A stretch of DNA of 54,886 nucleotides from Clostridia bacterium. Lineage in GTDB: Bacteria; Bacillota; Clostridia; Christensenellales; CAG-138. A program made the position numbers and the translations under genes. The stretch covers positions 1-54,886 of the forward strand of contig JAFWJN010000042.1 of NCBI GenBank assembly GCA_017514685.1, in the 5' to 3' direction. Position 1 is the first letter of the stretch. Each line of letters opens with the position of its first letter. This document shows positions 6,915 to 15,783 of the stretch, one piece after another. A model generated the notes under the pieces. It had not been told where the DNA came from. It made no database searches and saw only the letters and a program-made list of their open reading frames with translations.

Positions 6915-7412
6915 TTAATTAGACTTCATGTACTCCGCCAGCGTTCTGACCTCGCAGCCTTTTTCTGCGTAATAGGAAAGCATCTCGGGCATCTTCTTCA
7001 GATCGTAGCTCGTCACGCAATCGGAGATGACATGTACCGCGTAGCCTGCCTTGGTCATATTGAAGCAGGTGGACTTCACGCAGGCTGTGGCATCCGCGCC
7101 GGTAATATAAAACTCCCGGATATCCTTTGACCGGATGAGTTCCGAAAACGCCTCGCTCGTCAGCGCGTTGGCCTTTGTCTTAACGAAAATATGATCCGAG
7201 ACAATCTTGAGCTCCGGCACAAGTTCTGCTCCTTTTGTGCCCGGCTTGAAGGTACGGGTTCCGGCGGACAGGTTGTTGTGCTGTATATACACAATTTCCA
7301 TGCCGCTTTCCGCCGCCCATTCGATGGCGGCATTCAGTCTGTCCATGATGTCCTGGTAGTGCTTGGTGATATCATTCTGTATATCGATGACAACAAGGGC
7401 TTTATGGTTCAT
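6915..7412 (-). CDS. Isochorismatase-family cysteine hydrolase
   Basis: A 165-residue protein starting MNHKALVVIDIQNDITKHY at the ATG at 7412 behind GGAGG. The catalytic Asp is in VVIDIQND, the Lys in HIFVKTKANAL, and the Cys in ITGADATACVKSTCFNM, the standard D-K-C triad of the family. The cis-peptide segment TGADATACV fits nicotinamidase or ureidoacrylate-type amidases. Such enzymes cleave amides or enol ethers in the cytosol. The substrate is unknown. The start overlaps the stop of the nucleotidyltransferase gene by 11 bp, so the two are translated from one message. Confidence 0.87.
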   Translation of the reverse strand: MNHKALVVIDIQNDITKHYQDIMDRLNAAIEWAAESGMEIVYIQHNNLSAGTRTFKPGTKGAELVPELKIVSDHIFVKTKANALTSEAFSELIRSKDIREFYITGADATACVKSTCFNMTKAGYAVHVISDCVTSYDLKKMPEMLSYYAEKGCEVRTLAEYMKSN

Positions 7413-8088
7413 ATCGTTTTCCTCCGAGGTGTTCGATGCGTGCAAAAGCGCTTTGACACCAGGCGAACAGGGAAATGAACGCCTGATCAAAATCGTAACC
7501 GTCCGGCAGATCGGCCAGTTCCAGAACGATCCGGTCTTCCTTCGCAACCGCTTCCTTCAGATCCTTCCTGTTGAGAATGAAATGCCCGCTTTCCAGAAAA
7601 TGCAGATTCTGGATCAGGTAAAACACGCTCTTGCAGGTCTCGCGGAATTTGGCTGCGTTCTTATCCTTGTCAGCATGTATATAGCGGTGGCAGAGTTCGT
7701 GATACAGATTCCCCAGGCTCAATTTGACATAGTTGATTTCGTCTTCCCGCGTCGCGGGCGGAAGATAATCCATCAGGTTGCCGACCAGGTCTTTCGTCGT
7801 CTGGCGCAGCTGGCAGACCTCCAGGGGACTCCAGTGCTTCATCTCGTCTTTCCCGCAGATGAAGCCGCAGGATTTCTCATAAGAACCGATTTCCTTCAGA
7901 ATGCCACGGTATGTATCCATATCCCTCACGGAAAACCGATCAAGGATAACCATGACGTCGATATCGCTGTTTTCATGAGCTTCACCGCGCAGCCAGCTTC
8001 CCTGCAGCCCCACGTACAGCAGACGCTCTCCGAAAGCCGACCGGCAGTTCAGAATCAGATCAGCCAGGTATTTGTCCAGATCAAACAT
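7402..8088 (-). CDS. Nucleotidyltransferase-domain protein
   Basis: A 228-residue protein. The motif LQGSWLRGEAHENSDIDVMV holds the G-S-x10-D-x-D pattern of the pol-beta nucleotidyltransferase superfamily, whose aspartates bind the metal for NMP transfer. The C-terminal half is helical and resembles a HEPN/KNTase-type four-helix domain. Candidates are aminoglycoside adenylyltransferase-like enzymes or a MNT-like regulator; neither is proven. It starts 2 bp after the TetR-type regulator and overlaps the isochorismatase gene, so the regulator probably controls it. Confidence 0.8.
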   Translation of the reverse strand: MFDLDKYLADLILNCRSAFGERLLYVGLQGSWLRGEAHENSDIDVMVILDRFSVRDMDTYRGILKEIGSYEKSCGFICGKDEMKHWSPLEVCQLRQTTKDLVGNLMDYLPPATREDEINYVKLSLGNLYHELCHRYIHADKDKNAAKFRETCKSVFYLIQNLHFLESGHFILNRKDLKEAVAKEDRIVLELADLPDGYDFDQAFISLFAWCQSAFARIEHLGGKRYEP

Positions 8089-8090
8089 GG

Positions 8091-8684
8091 TTACTTCACC
8101 CCATAGGTCGCTATAAAGTGCCTGCTGAACGCTTCGATCTGATCGATCGCGTCTTCCGTTTTCTCCGGCTCACGGTCGCACAGGTGGATCAGCGCCGAGA
8201 TCGGCGTGGTATAGGCAAAGGCCAGCATGGCGGGGTCATCACGGAGGATCAGGCCCTTGTCCATCATACCGGCAAAGATGTGCGTGAATATCTCCGTAAG
8301 CCCGGTCAGGAAATGCTTCGTCGCCAATTCCCGCGCGCGGTCATCCCGGAACTGCTCAAGCGTCAGCACCTTGCGCGTCATGATGATCTTCTCATCATGA
8401 ACGGTGATGTTCACCATCTGCATGGTCAGTCGGGTCAACGCCTCCAGCGAATCCGGTACGGGCGGCAGATGATCTGCGGACCCGAAATGATCTGCATAAT
8501 AAGCAATCATCTGGTCTAGCAACGCGTTCCAGATCGCCTCCTTGCTCTCATAGTGTTTATAGACCCCCGACTTCACAAGCCCGAGCGATGCGCTCAGTTC
8601 ACGGATGTTTGTCCCCGCATAGCCGTTTTTTGAAAACAGCTCCAATGCCGCAGCCAGGATTCTCTCTTTCGTGTCGTTCGCCAT
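8091..8684 (-). CDS. TetR/AcrR family transcriptional regulator
   Basis: A 197-residue repressor. The N-terminal ERILAAALELFSKNGYAGTNI, followed by LSASLGLVKSGVYKHYESKEAI, is the textbook TetR helix-turn-helix. The C-terminal part is an all-helical ligand-binding domain, so some small hydrophobic or cationic inducer is likely. It starts behind GGAGG and has its own consensus promoter, covered by two near-identical 16-bp sites, pointing to autorepression. The nucleotidyltransferase gene follows at 2 bp and a further run of small genes continues in the same direction. Confidence 0.92.
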   Translation of the reverse strand: MANDTKERILAAALELFSKNGYAGTNIRELSASLGLVKSGVYKHYESKEAIWNALLDQMIAYYADHFGSADHLPPVPDSLEALTRLTMQMVNITVHDEKIIMTRKVLTLEQFRDDRARELATKHFLTGLTEIFTHIFAGMMDKGLILRDDPAMLAFAYTTPISALIHLCDREPEKTEDAIDQIEAFSRHFIATYGVK

Positions 8685-8706
8685 AACAACCTCCAGTAAA
8701 AGCTAA

Positions 8707-8746
8707 GTGACCTTTCGTTCACCTATTATAGTAAACAAAAGGTCAC
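8707..8746. promoter_or_regulatory. Twin TetR-type operator over the promoter
   Basis: Two 16-bp sites in opposite orientation flank the -10 box: gtgacctttcgttcac at 8707-8722 and, on the other strand, gtgaccttttgtttac at 8746-8731. They agree at 14 of 16 positions, and the first has GTGA/TCAC dyad ends. Together they create an 11-bp inverted repeat (8705-8715 with 8738-8748). Position over the spacer and start region fits autorepression by the adjacent TetR-type regulator; binding is inferred. Confidence 0.75.
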
Positions 8747-8753
8747 TTGTCAA
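8725..8753 (-). promoter_or_regulatory. Consensus sigma-70-type promoter of the TetR-headed cluster
   Basis: On the minus strand TTGACA (8753-8748) is followed after exactly 17 bases by TATAAT (8730-8725). Both boxes are perfect consensus. The start of the TetR-type gene lies 41 bp downstream. Confidence 0.85.
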
Positions 8754-8832
8754 TTCCCTGCATAATAACTGACAGTTCATTCTTACCATAACGCCCCCGG
8801 ACCCTATCAGCCCAGAGGCGTTACTTTTGAAT

Positions 8833-9160
8833 TCACATCATCTTAAAATGCAAGAAAGCATCAATGATCGCTTCTTCCTTCTCCTTTGGAGTTTCCGGCG
8901 ACCTGCTGTTTTCACTCTTCGGCAGATTATAGTTCTGCCGCTCTATGATTCCACACTTCCGCTTGGTTTTCGCGATATTTAGGTGTGTCACATGGAAGCC
9001 GTATTTTTCTGCACCCGCTCCTGGATCTCTTCATATGTAGCCTTACTCTCGGCGGCGGTCAGATCCAACTCATCCATATCGACCTGAACACTGATATGAT
9101 GCTTAGCCTCCGAAAGTTTGGACAATACGCATACAGTCTCCACATGCCTTGTAGCAGCAG
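8833..9160 (-). pseudogene. Frameshifted C-terminal remnant of an RlmD-type rRNA methyltransferase
   Basis: Two adjacent minus-strand frames form one degraded tail. The first reads HVETVCVLSKLSEAKHH, then VDMDELDLTAAESKATYEE. Near 8990 the frame shifts, and the second reads HLNIAKTKRKCGIIERQNYN, then PKEKEEAIIDAFLHFKMM and a stop at 8833. This is the C-terminal extension seen after the HVETV motif in many clostridial RlmD proteins. No upstream catalytic part remains. The intact rlmD at 9831-11183 ends just after its own HVETV motif and lacks this extension, so the remnant is not a simple copy of it. The rest of the 8754-9282 gap shows nothing. Confidence 0.7.
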
Positions 9161-9282
9161 GTCCAATAAAAAGGCTTGTATTCGGCCCACTGTCTCATCC
9201 TAATGAAGAAACGGTCAATTTCCCGCCAGGTCAGGGGCGGGACAGTAAGTTGAATATCGGCAAAGCGATAAGCCGGAATTTA

Positions 9283-9804
9283 TCACACTCCATGATAACA
9301 GTATTCAAGACCGAAATCATGATTGTCTGCTTCCTCATTCAGGTAGTCATACCCTTCTTCTGACACGACTTGAAATCCACTTTTTTCATGTGTCTTCAAA
9401 GACGCAGCATTCTTCTTGCTTACGCAGCTGCAAAGCCGAAACGGACCGTTTTCCTTCAATGAATCTGCAACACTTGAAAGAAGCATGGCTCCGTATCCCT
9501 TTCTTCTGCAATCCGGACGCGTCTCAAGTGCTTCAAGGTAGTACAGACCTTTTTGAATCATACACGTTCTTAGTGCACTGACATAAACCCCATCTATCTC
9601 AAGGACCCAGTATGCTGCTTCTGCTTTTTTGAAAAAGTCGTTCTTTAGGAAATCCAGAAACCCCGCTTCAATTTTTTGGACGGCTGCTTCTTTATCTGCT
9701 TCGTCAGGGAAAAAGTAATCTGTGTTTTCATAATTGCTTTCGGAATACACATCCATCAGCTTTCTTGTATCCACTTTCTGATAATCTATTATTTTTATCA
9801 GCAT
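9283..9804 (-). CDS. GNAT family N-acetyltransferase
   Basis: A protein of about 173 residues starting MLIKIIDYQKVD at the ATG at 9804, which has GGAG six bases upstream; an ATG at 9822 is in frame but has no site. Motif A is RRKGYGAMLL, preceded by YLEALETRPDC and followed by SVADSLKENGPFRL; the late CVSKKNAASLKTHEKSGFQV segment is the usual GNAT end strand with the Asn/Ser-rich loop. The substrate is unknown. It follows rlmD closely and is AT-rich like it, which suggests the two arrived together. Confidence 0.85.
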   Translation of the reverse strand: MLIKIIDYQKVDTRKLMDVYSESNYENTDYFFPDEADKEAAVQKIEAGFLDFLKNDFFKKAEAAYWVLEIDGVYVSALRTCMIQKGLYYLEALETRPDCRRKGYGAMLLSSVADSLKENGPFRLCSCVSKKNAASLKTHEKSGFQVVSEEGYDYLNEEADNHDFGLEYCYHGV

Positions 9805-9830
9805 AGTTTTCTCCACAAGCATCGATTTGG

Positions 9831-11183
9831 TTATTTCTTCGTCATTAATACCACTGTCTCCACATGAAAAGTATTTGGAAACATGTCCACCGGTTGAACA
9901 TATTCAACAGTGAAACCGTTGTCAGTCAACAATTTCACATCTCTCGCCAACGTAGCCGGATTACAGGAAATATATACGATTCTTTTCGTTTTACTATTGA
10001 TAATCGAATTGATTGCATTAATATCGCAACCTTTTCTCGGAGGATCCAAACATATAGCATCCGCCTTATACCCTGTTCCTATAAGATTTGGTAATACCTC
10101 CTCTGCTAATCCGCAAATAAACTCAGCATTTGTTATTTTATTGCTGGATGCATTTTCCTTTGCATCTTTTATTGCTTCAGGAACACATTCAATTCCTATC
10201 ACTTGCTTTGCTTCTTTCGCAATCTGCAGAGAAATCGTACCTATTCCGCAATAGAGGTCAAACACTGTTTCATTTGGTTTTGCCGAAAGAAGATTGAGTG
10301 CTGTTTGGTATAAGATAGCCGTCTGCTGAGGATTAACCTGCAAAAAACTCTGAGGACTTACCAGATAATTCACATTGTTTAGAGGCTCCAGAAGTGACCT
10401 CTCCCCTTGCAGTAATCTAAAAGAATCTCCCATAACAACATTCGTTTTTTTATCGTTTCGGTTATGATAGAGCGAATCAACAAAGTTCAGTTTTTCAATC
10501 AGTTCCTTTTCTTTTGGCAGTTTTCCGTGTGTAACAACGATTGCCATAATGCGGCCGTCAGATGTTGCCCGAGAAACACAAGCCCTCAGCGTACCGTATC
10601 CGGTTTCTTCATCGTAAACAGAAACACCGCACTCATTCGCCCATTCGGCAATCGCATTGGCGACCCGAATCACTTCTTCATTTTGAATTGCACAGTCAGC
10701 AAATGGAATTAACCTATGACTTCTTGCAGCATAAAAGCCGAAGACAGTATTACCTTTTTCTTTCCCAAATGGAAATGCACCCTTATTTCTGTAACGCCAT
10801 GGATCGTCCATACCAATAACAGGCTGTACTGACACATTGGAAATACCGCCTATCCTTTCAAAAGCATCCTGAACGAACTGTCTTTTCAGTCTCAGCTGCT
10901 CTTCGTAGGTCATATGCTGCATGGTGCAACCGCCACAGAGGGAATAAACCGGACATCTTGGTGTGACGCGATTAGGAGACGGAGAAAGAATCTCCACTGC
11001 TTTTGCAATGCAGAACCGTTTCTCAACTTTTATAATATGGGCAGATACACGTTCTCCCACACAGGTTTCTGGAACAAAAAAAGCAACGCCGTTCAAATGT
11101 CCGACACCCTGTCCTTCGCTTGTCATTCCATCGATGACAAGTTCTACACACATATTTTTCTGAAAAGGATTTGTCTCTGTCAT
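9831..11183 (-). CDS. rlmD: 23S rRNA (uracil-1939-C5)-methyltransferase RlmD
   Basis: A 450-residue SAM-dependent methyltransferase. It has an N-terminal TRAM-like beta domain (VIDGMTSEGQGVGHLNGVAF), the iron-sulfur cysteines in RCPVYSLCGGC (with an upstream or downstream fourth cysteine), the SAM motif VFDLYCGIGTISLQIAK near residue 315, LDPPRKGCD, and the catalytic cysteine in VYISCNPATLARD. The end is FHVETVVLMTKK. The product methylates a uracil in 23S rRNA. Its start overlaps the dnaE stop by 4 bp. It looks AT-richer than dnaE, and the tail of a different rlmD lies about 0.7 kb downstream, suggesting it replaced the resident copy. Confidence 0.9.
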   Translation of the reverse strand: MTETNPFQKNMCVELVIDGMTSEGQGVGHLNGVAFFVPETCVGERVSAHIIKVEKRFCIAKAVEILSPSPNRVTPRCPVYSLCGGCTMQHMTYEEQLRLKRQFVQDAFERIGGISNVSVQPVIGMDDPWRYRNKGAFPFGKEKGNTVFGFYAARSHRLIPFADCAIQNEEVIRVANAIAEWANECGVSVYDEETGYGTLRACVSRATSDGRIMAIVVTHGKLPKEKELIEKLNFVDSLYHNRNDKKTNVVMGDSFRLLQGERSLLEPLNNVNYLVSPQSFLQVNPQQTAILYQTALNLLSAKPNETVFDLYCGIGTISLQIAKEAKQVIGIECVPEAIKDAKENASSNKITNAEFICGLAEEVLPNLIGTGYKADAICLDPPRKGCDINAINSIINSKTKRIVYISCNPATLARDVKLLTDNGFTVEYVQPVDMFPNTFHVETVVLMTKK

Positions 11184-14100
11184 TTCAGTATAACATTCCC
11201 TTCTCCATATTCCATTTTCAACTTGCGCAATAATGATTCATTTGGGTCAACATTCCAGGAGCGAGGCGCCCCTTTTGCAATTCTTTTGGAATCCACCAAT
11301 ACAATCGGCGTGTTTCCAGGATAATGAACTGTCAGTGAACGAAGTTTCGTCTGAGACTCTTGATCCAGCGAAGCCATCTTGATGTATAACGTTTTCCCTG
11401 CATTCGCCAGATCATCTATTGAATCAACCAGAATAGAGTTTGCCCTGTCCTCCCGAATAGAAAGCCGTCCTTTCACCATTACAACATTCTCATCATGGAA
11501 CAATCCGCTTACTTGCAGAAGCGTTTTGGGAAACAGCATTAATTCCACGCTGCCCGCAATTCCTTCCAGTACACCAATTCCCAGCAGAGACTGTCCTCCC
11601 TTGGTCGGGCGTTGCTTGCATTGATTGAGCATGCCTCCAACCGTTACGTATTGATCGTCCTGCACTCCCTGAACGCCGTCAGCGTCCGCAAGCTGTTCCA
11701 CTGAAAACGGCATCTTCTTCAGCACATCCGCATAGCTGTCAAGCGGATGTCCTGATAAATACAATCCCGTGGCATCTCTTTCCCTCTGAAGCAGCAGGTT
11801 CGGTGAAATCTCAGGAAGCTTTGGAATCGTGATGGATGCATTCATAAGTGCATCGCTGGTGTCGTCGAAATCAAACAACGAGAACTGACCGGTCTCATGA
11901 GACCTTCTGGTTTTTACCGAAGCGTCAAGCGCTTTTTCATAGACGCTCAAAAGGCTGCTCCTCGTATAATCCATACTGTCAAAGCAGCCAGCATAGATCA
12001 GCGCCTCCAGCATCCGTTTGTTCAAGCCTCCCGTTCTCTCCACAAAGTCCATGAAGTTCTTGAACGGACCTCTTTGTGTTCTCTCGGTGACCATCTGCTT
12101 CATAACATTTTCAGAAACGCTTCTGACGCATCCGAGTCCGAACCGGATACTTTCATTTTCAACTGTAAACAACGCATCGGAACGGTTAACGTCCGGAGGA
12201 AGAATACGAATGCCCAGATGCCGTGCCGCGTAAACATACTTGGCGATCTGATCGACGTTGTTCCTGTATCCGTTGATCGTGGCAGTCAGGAACTCAACCG
12301 GATAGTATTTCTTCAGATAAGCAGTCCGATAGGCAACGACTGCATAACAGGCAGCATGCGCTTTGTTGAACGCATAGGATGCAAAATCCATCATCTCATC
12401 AAAGATCTTATTTGCGGTGTCTTCAGGAACTCCGCGGACGATCGCCCCCTCCACGCCTTCGGTTCCATGGACAAAATACTGGCGCTCCTGGGCCATAACA
12501 TCATGCTTCTTCTTGGACATGGCGCGTCTAACAAGATCGCTTCTGCCATAGGAATAGCCCGCAAGAGAGCGCACGATTTCCATGACCTGCTCCTGATAAA
12601 CCATGCATCCGTATGTATTGGAAAGGATCGGCTGTAGCAGAGGATGCGCATACGTCACGGAAGCCGGTTCATGTTTGCCCCTGACATATCTTGGAATCTG
12701 ATCCATGGGGCCCGGACGATACAATGAAATTCCTGCGATCAGGTCTTCAAAACAGTCTGGTTTCAGTTGCTGCATGAACTGTTGCATGCCGGCAGATTCA
12801 AGCTGGAATACCGCGTCCGTGTCACCTTTTGCAATCATTTCCCAGACTGCCGGATCGTCAAAATCGTTTTTGGAAAAATCCGGAACCGGCTTACCTTGTT
12901 TCCGGATAAAATCAAGTGTATCCCGGATGACCGTCAACGTTCTGAGTCCCAGAAAATCCATTTTCAGCAGTCCCAGTTCCTCCAGGGTTGTCATAGGAAA
13001 CTGAGTTGTCAGAACTCCATCATTGCTTTGCAGCGGGACGACCGTATTCAGCGGGACGCCGGAAATAACGACGCCAGCCGCATGCGTGGAACTGTGTCTG
13101 GGAAGACCTTCCAGCTTAATCGAAAGATCCAGTATTTTCTTCATGACCGGATCTGTGTCATACACATTTTTCAGTTCGGCTGAGATATTCAGTGCATCCC
13201 GAAGCGTCAATTTCAGAACATTCGGAATCAATTTTGCCAGTTTATCCACATCCGCATATGGCACACGCAGCACTCTTCCGACATCGCGAACAACTGCCTT
13301 CGCAGCCAAAGTTCCGAAAGTAATGATCTGAGCGACATGCCCCTCGCCGTATTTTCTTCCGACATAATCGATCACTTCCTGACGTCTTTCATAGCAGAAG
13401 TCGACATCGAAGTCCGGCATTGAAACGCGTTCCGGATTTAAAAAGCGCTCGAACAGTAATCCGTATTTCAACGGATCCACATCGGTAATATCAATGCAGT
13501 AAGCCATCAGAGAAGCGGCGCCGCTTCCTCTTCCCGGGCCCACCATGATTCCGTTTGACTTTGCGTAATGGATGAAATCCCAGACGATCAGATAATAATC
13601 AACAAAACCCATTCTGGAGACGACCCCAAGTTCATACTCCAGCCGATCCCATGCCGCCTGATCGGCATTCGGCATCTTTCGTGCCATGCCTTCAACGCAC
13701 AGTTTCTTCAGAAAAGCATAATTATCCTTGGACCCGTCAGGTGCTGTATAGGAAGGGAGCCTCCTGACTCCGAATTCAATCTCTATGTTGCACTTTTCTG
13801 CAATCTCCAGAGACCGGTCCAGCGAATCCGCATCGTTTGGAAAAACACGAAGCATTTCATCATATGATTTCAGATAGAACTCTTCCGCTCCCATGCGCAT
13901 GCGGTCCTGTTCATCCACATATCGCTGCGTCTGGATACACAAAAGCGCATCCTGGGCTTCTGCATCTTCTTTATACACATAATGAATGTCATTTGTGATG
14001 ATCGTTTTGATTTCCAGATCAGAAGCTAATTTTTTCAGCTTTGGCAGTACTTCCAGCTGTTCTCTTATCCCGTGATTCTGAAGTTCTATATAGAAATCTT

Positions 14101-14599
14101 CTTTAAATACACGTTTTAACCGCTGAGCGATCTCATACGCGTCCGCGTCTCTTCCCTGCAGAAACGCCTGCGGAATATCTCCCGCCAGACAGGCGGAAAG
14201 ACAAATCAGTCCATCCGCGTGCTGCTCCAAAAGATCATAATCGATTCTGGGCTTATAATAGAATCCATGAGTAAAAGATTCACTGGAGAGAAGCATCAGG
14301 TTCTGATAGCCTGTATGGTTTTTTGCAAGAAGGATCAGATGCGCATAATCCCGTTCCCGGATATCTGTCGCATCATACTTACCTTTTGTAATGTAAGCCT
14401 CAATTCCGATAATCGGCTTAATTCCTTCCTTTTTGCATGCCCGATAGAAATCGATGACACCATAAAGTACCCCGTGATCCGTGATTGCAATCGCGGGCTG
14501 TTCCAGTTCCTTTGCCCTTTTCACAAGATCTGGAATTCTCGATGCACCATCCAGAAGGCTGTACTGGGTATGGACATGCAGATGTACAAAAGGATTCAT
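11180..14599 (-). CDS. dnaE: DNA polymerase III alpha subunit (DnaE type)
   Basis: A 1139-residue polymerase. I use the ATG at 14599 (MNPFVHLHVH), which has GGAGG five bases upstream, over ATGs at 14617 and 14611. The N-terminal PHP domain shows HVHTQYSLLDG and AIAITDHG. The polymerase core has GPGRGSGA near 355, the catalytic PDFDVDF near 395, and the palm/fingers segment YRPGPMDQIPRYV. A helix-hairpin-helix region and an OB-fold (YVTVGGMLNQCKQ) follow. Length and order match DnaE rather than PolC, which in Bacillota is separate. It has its own promoter and is followed by rlmD. Confidence 0.95.
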   Translation of the reverse strand: MNPFVHLHVHTQYSLLDGASRIPDLVKRAKELEQPAIAITDHGVLYGVIDFYRACKKEGIKPIIGIEAYITKGKYDATDIRERDYAHLILLAKNHTGYQNLMLLSSESFTHGFYYKPRIDYDLLEQHADGLICLSACLAGDIPQAFLQGRDADAYEIAQRLKRVFKEDFYIELQNHGIREQLEVLPKLKKLASDLEIKTIITNDIHYVYKEDAEAQDALLCIQTQRYVDEQDRMRMGAEEFYLKSYDEMLRVFPNDADSLDRSLEIAEKCNIEIEFGVRRLPSYTAPDGSKDNYAFLKKLCVEGMARKMPNADQAAWDRLEYELGVVSRMGFVDYYLIVWDFIHYAKSNGIMVGPGRGSGAASLMAYCIDITDVDPLKYGLLFERFLNPERVSMPDFDVDFCYERRQEVIDYVGRKYGEGHVAQIITFGTLAAKAVVRDVGRVLRVPYADVDKLAKLIPNVLKLTLRDALNISAELKNVYDTDPVMKKILDLSIKLEGLPRHSSTHAAGVVISGVPLNTVVPLQSNDGVLTTQFPMTTLEELGLLKMDFLGLRTLTVIRDTLDFIRKQGKPVPDFSKNDFDDPAVWEMIAKGDTDAVFQLESAGMQQFMQQLKPDCFEDLIAGISLYRPGPMDQIPRYVRGKHEPASVTYAHPLLQPILSNTYGCMVYQEQVMEIVRSLAGYSYGRSDLVRRAMSKKKHDVMAQERQYFVHGTEGVEGAIVRGVPEDTANKIFDEMMDFASYAFNKAHAACYAVVAYRTAYLKKYYPVEFLTATINGYRNNVDQIAKYVYAARHLGIRILPPDVNRSDALFTVENESIRFGLGCVRSVSENVMKQMVTERTQRGPFKNFMDFVERTGGLNKRMLEALIYAGCFDSMDYTRSSLLSVYEKALDASVKTRRSHETGQFSLFDFDDTSDALMNASITIPKLPEISPNLLLQRERDATGLYLSGHPLDSYADVLKKMPFSVEQLADADGVQGVQDDQYVTVGGMLNQCKQRPTKGGQSLLGIGVLEGIAGSVELMLFPKTLLQVSGLFHDENVVMVKGRLSIREDRANSILVDSIDDLANAGKTLYIKMASLDQESQTKLRSLTVHYPGNTPIVLVDSKRIAKGAPRSWNVDPNESLLRKLKMEYGEGNVILK

Positions 14600-14633
14600 G
14601 TTATCCTCCATGAGCATAGTTTTTTACTTATAC

Positions 14634-14662
14634 AGTATACCATTCACTTGTGTGGGGTGCAA
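14634..14662 (-). promoter_or_regulatory. Promoter of dnaE
   Basis: On the minus strand TTGCAC (14662-14657) and TATACT (14639-14634) are separated by 17 bases. The -10 box ends about 35 bp upstream of the dnaE start. Confidence 0.7.
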
Positions 14663-14696
14663 GCGGAACGTCCTTGGGAAACAGCCCGTTCCCATT

Positions 14697-14732
14697 TTGC
14701 AAAAGAAAACTCCCGGACGTGAAGTCCGGGAG
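14697..14732 (-). terminator. Rho-independent terminator after the GGGtGRT gene
   Basis: A 9-bp GC-rich stem (ctcccggac / gtccgggag) with a 5-base loop is followed on the minus strand by TTTTCTTTT. It lies 18 bp past the stop of the GGGtGRT gene and separates it from dnaE. Confidence 0.88.
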
Positions 14733-14749
14733 AAGTTTGCATCGAAGTA

Positions 14750-15769
14750 TTACTTATTCATAGCCTGCTGGACGGCAACAGCTACAGCGACAGTCATACC
14801 GACCATCGGGTTGTTGCCTGCTCCGAGGAAGCCCATCATCTCGACGTGAGCAGGTACAGAAGATGAACCGGCAAACTGCGCATCGGAATGCATACGGCCC
14901 ATGGTATCAGTCATACCGTAAGAAGCGGGGCCTGCTGCCATGTTGTCCGGATGGAGCGTACGGCCTGTTCCGCCGCCGGATGCAACAGAGAAATACTTCT
15001 TTCCGGCTTCCCAACGTTCCTTCTTATATGTACCGGCAACCGGATGCTGGAAACGGGTCGGATTTGTGGAGTTTCCGGTGATGGAAACATCTGCGCCTTC
15101 ATGCCACATGATTGCAACGCCTTCACGAACATCATCTGCACCATAGCAGTTGACTTTAGCACGCTCGCCGGAAGAGTAAGCGGTCTTGCTGACGATTGTC
15201 AACGCATGATCCTCTTTCACATCAGCTGACAGATAGTCATATTTGGTCTGTACATAGGTGAAACCGTTGATGCGGCTGATAATCATAGCAGCATCCTTGC
15301 CAAGTCCGTTCAGGATGACGCGAAGCGGCTTTTTACGTACTTTATTGGCATTCAGAGCAATTTTGATTGCGCCTTCCGCCGCTGCAAAAGATTCATGACC
15401 GGCGAGGAATGCAAAGCACTCGGTTTCCTCATCCAGCAGCATTGCTCCGAGGTTACCGTGTCCGATTCCGACTTGACGCTGATCAGCAACAGAACCCGGA
15501 ATGCAGAACGCCTGCAGGCCGACACCGATCCATTTGGCAGCCTCTGCAGCATTCTTTGCGTTTTCCTTCATCGCGATTGCCGCACCGAGCTCATATGCCC
15601 ATTTGACATTCTCGAAGCAGATAGGCTGTGTGCTTTCTACGATGCTGTAAGCGTCCACACCTTTCCCGTTCGTAAATGCTTTTACTTCCTCAAAATCTTT
15701 GAAACCGTATTTATCCAGAACAGGCTGCAGTTGAGGCATGCGGCCTTCATAGTTCTCAAACAAAGCCAT
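14750..15769 (-). CDS. GGGtGRT family protein
   Basis: A 339-residue soluble protein named for its conserved motif, here VASGGGTGRTLHPDNM, near residue 266. Other conserved stretches include IGHGNLGAMLLDEETECF, AFLAGHESFAAAEGAI and HVEMMGFLGAGNNPMVGMT. The glycine-rich loops suggest binding of a phosphate or nucleotide-like ligand, and the protein has histidines and few cysteines. Its biochemical role is not established. It is found regularly beside an IscU/NifU-like scaffold gene, as here (14 bp gap, same operon), which suggests a task in iron-sulfur delivery or an enzyme that needs it. It starts behind GGGAGG. Confidence 0.9.
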   Translation of the reverse strand: MALFENYEGRMPQLQPVLDKYGFKDFEEVKAFTNGKGVDAYSIVESTQPICFENVKWAYELGAAIAMKENAKNAAEAAKWIGVGLQAFCIPGSVADQRQVGIGHGNLGAMLLDEETECFAFLAGHESFAAAEGAIKIALNANKVRKKPLRVILNGLGKDAAMIISRINGFTYVQTKYDYLSADVKEDHALTIVSKTAYSSGERAKVNCYGADDVREGVAIMWHEGADVSITGNSTNPTRFQHPVAGTYKKERWEAGKKYFSVASGGGTGRTLHPDNMAAGPASYGMTDTMGRMHSDAQFAGSSSVPAHVEMMGFLGAGNNPMVGMTVAVAVAVQQAMNK

Positions 15770-15783
15770 AGTCGCACCTCCCG

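Noticed and set aside
1-8700. Integron-like cassette array of small resistance-type genes
   Set aside because: Gene content fits, but the gaps are mostly under 45 bp and I see no attC-type imperfect dyads or an integrase gene in the window.
9831-9867. Truncation of the intact RlmD because it ends right after HVETV
   Set aside because: Many RlmD proteins end at this point, all catalytic motifs are present and the length is normal.
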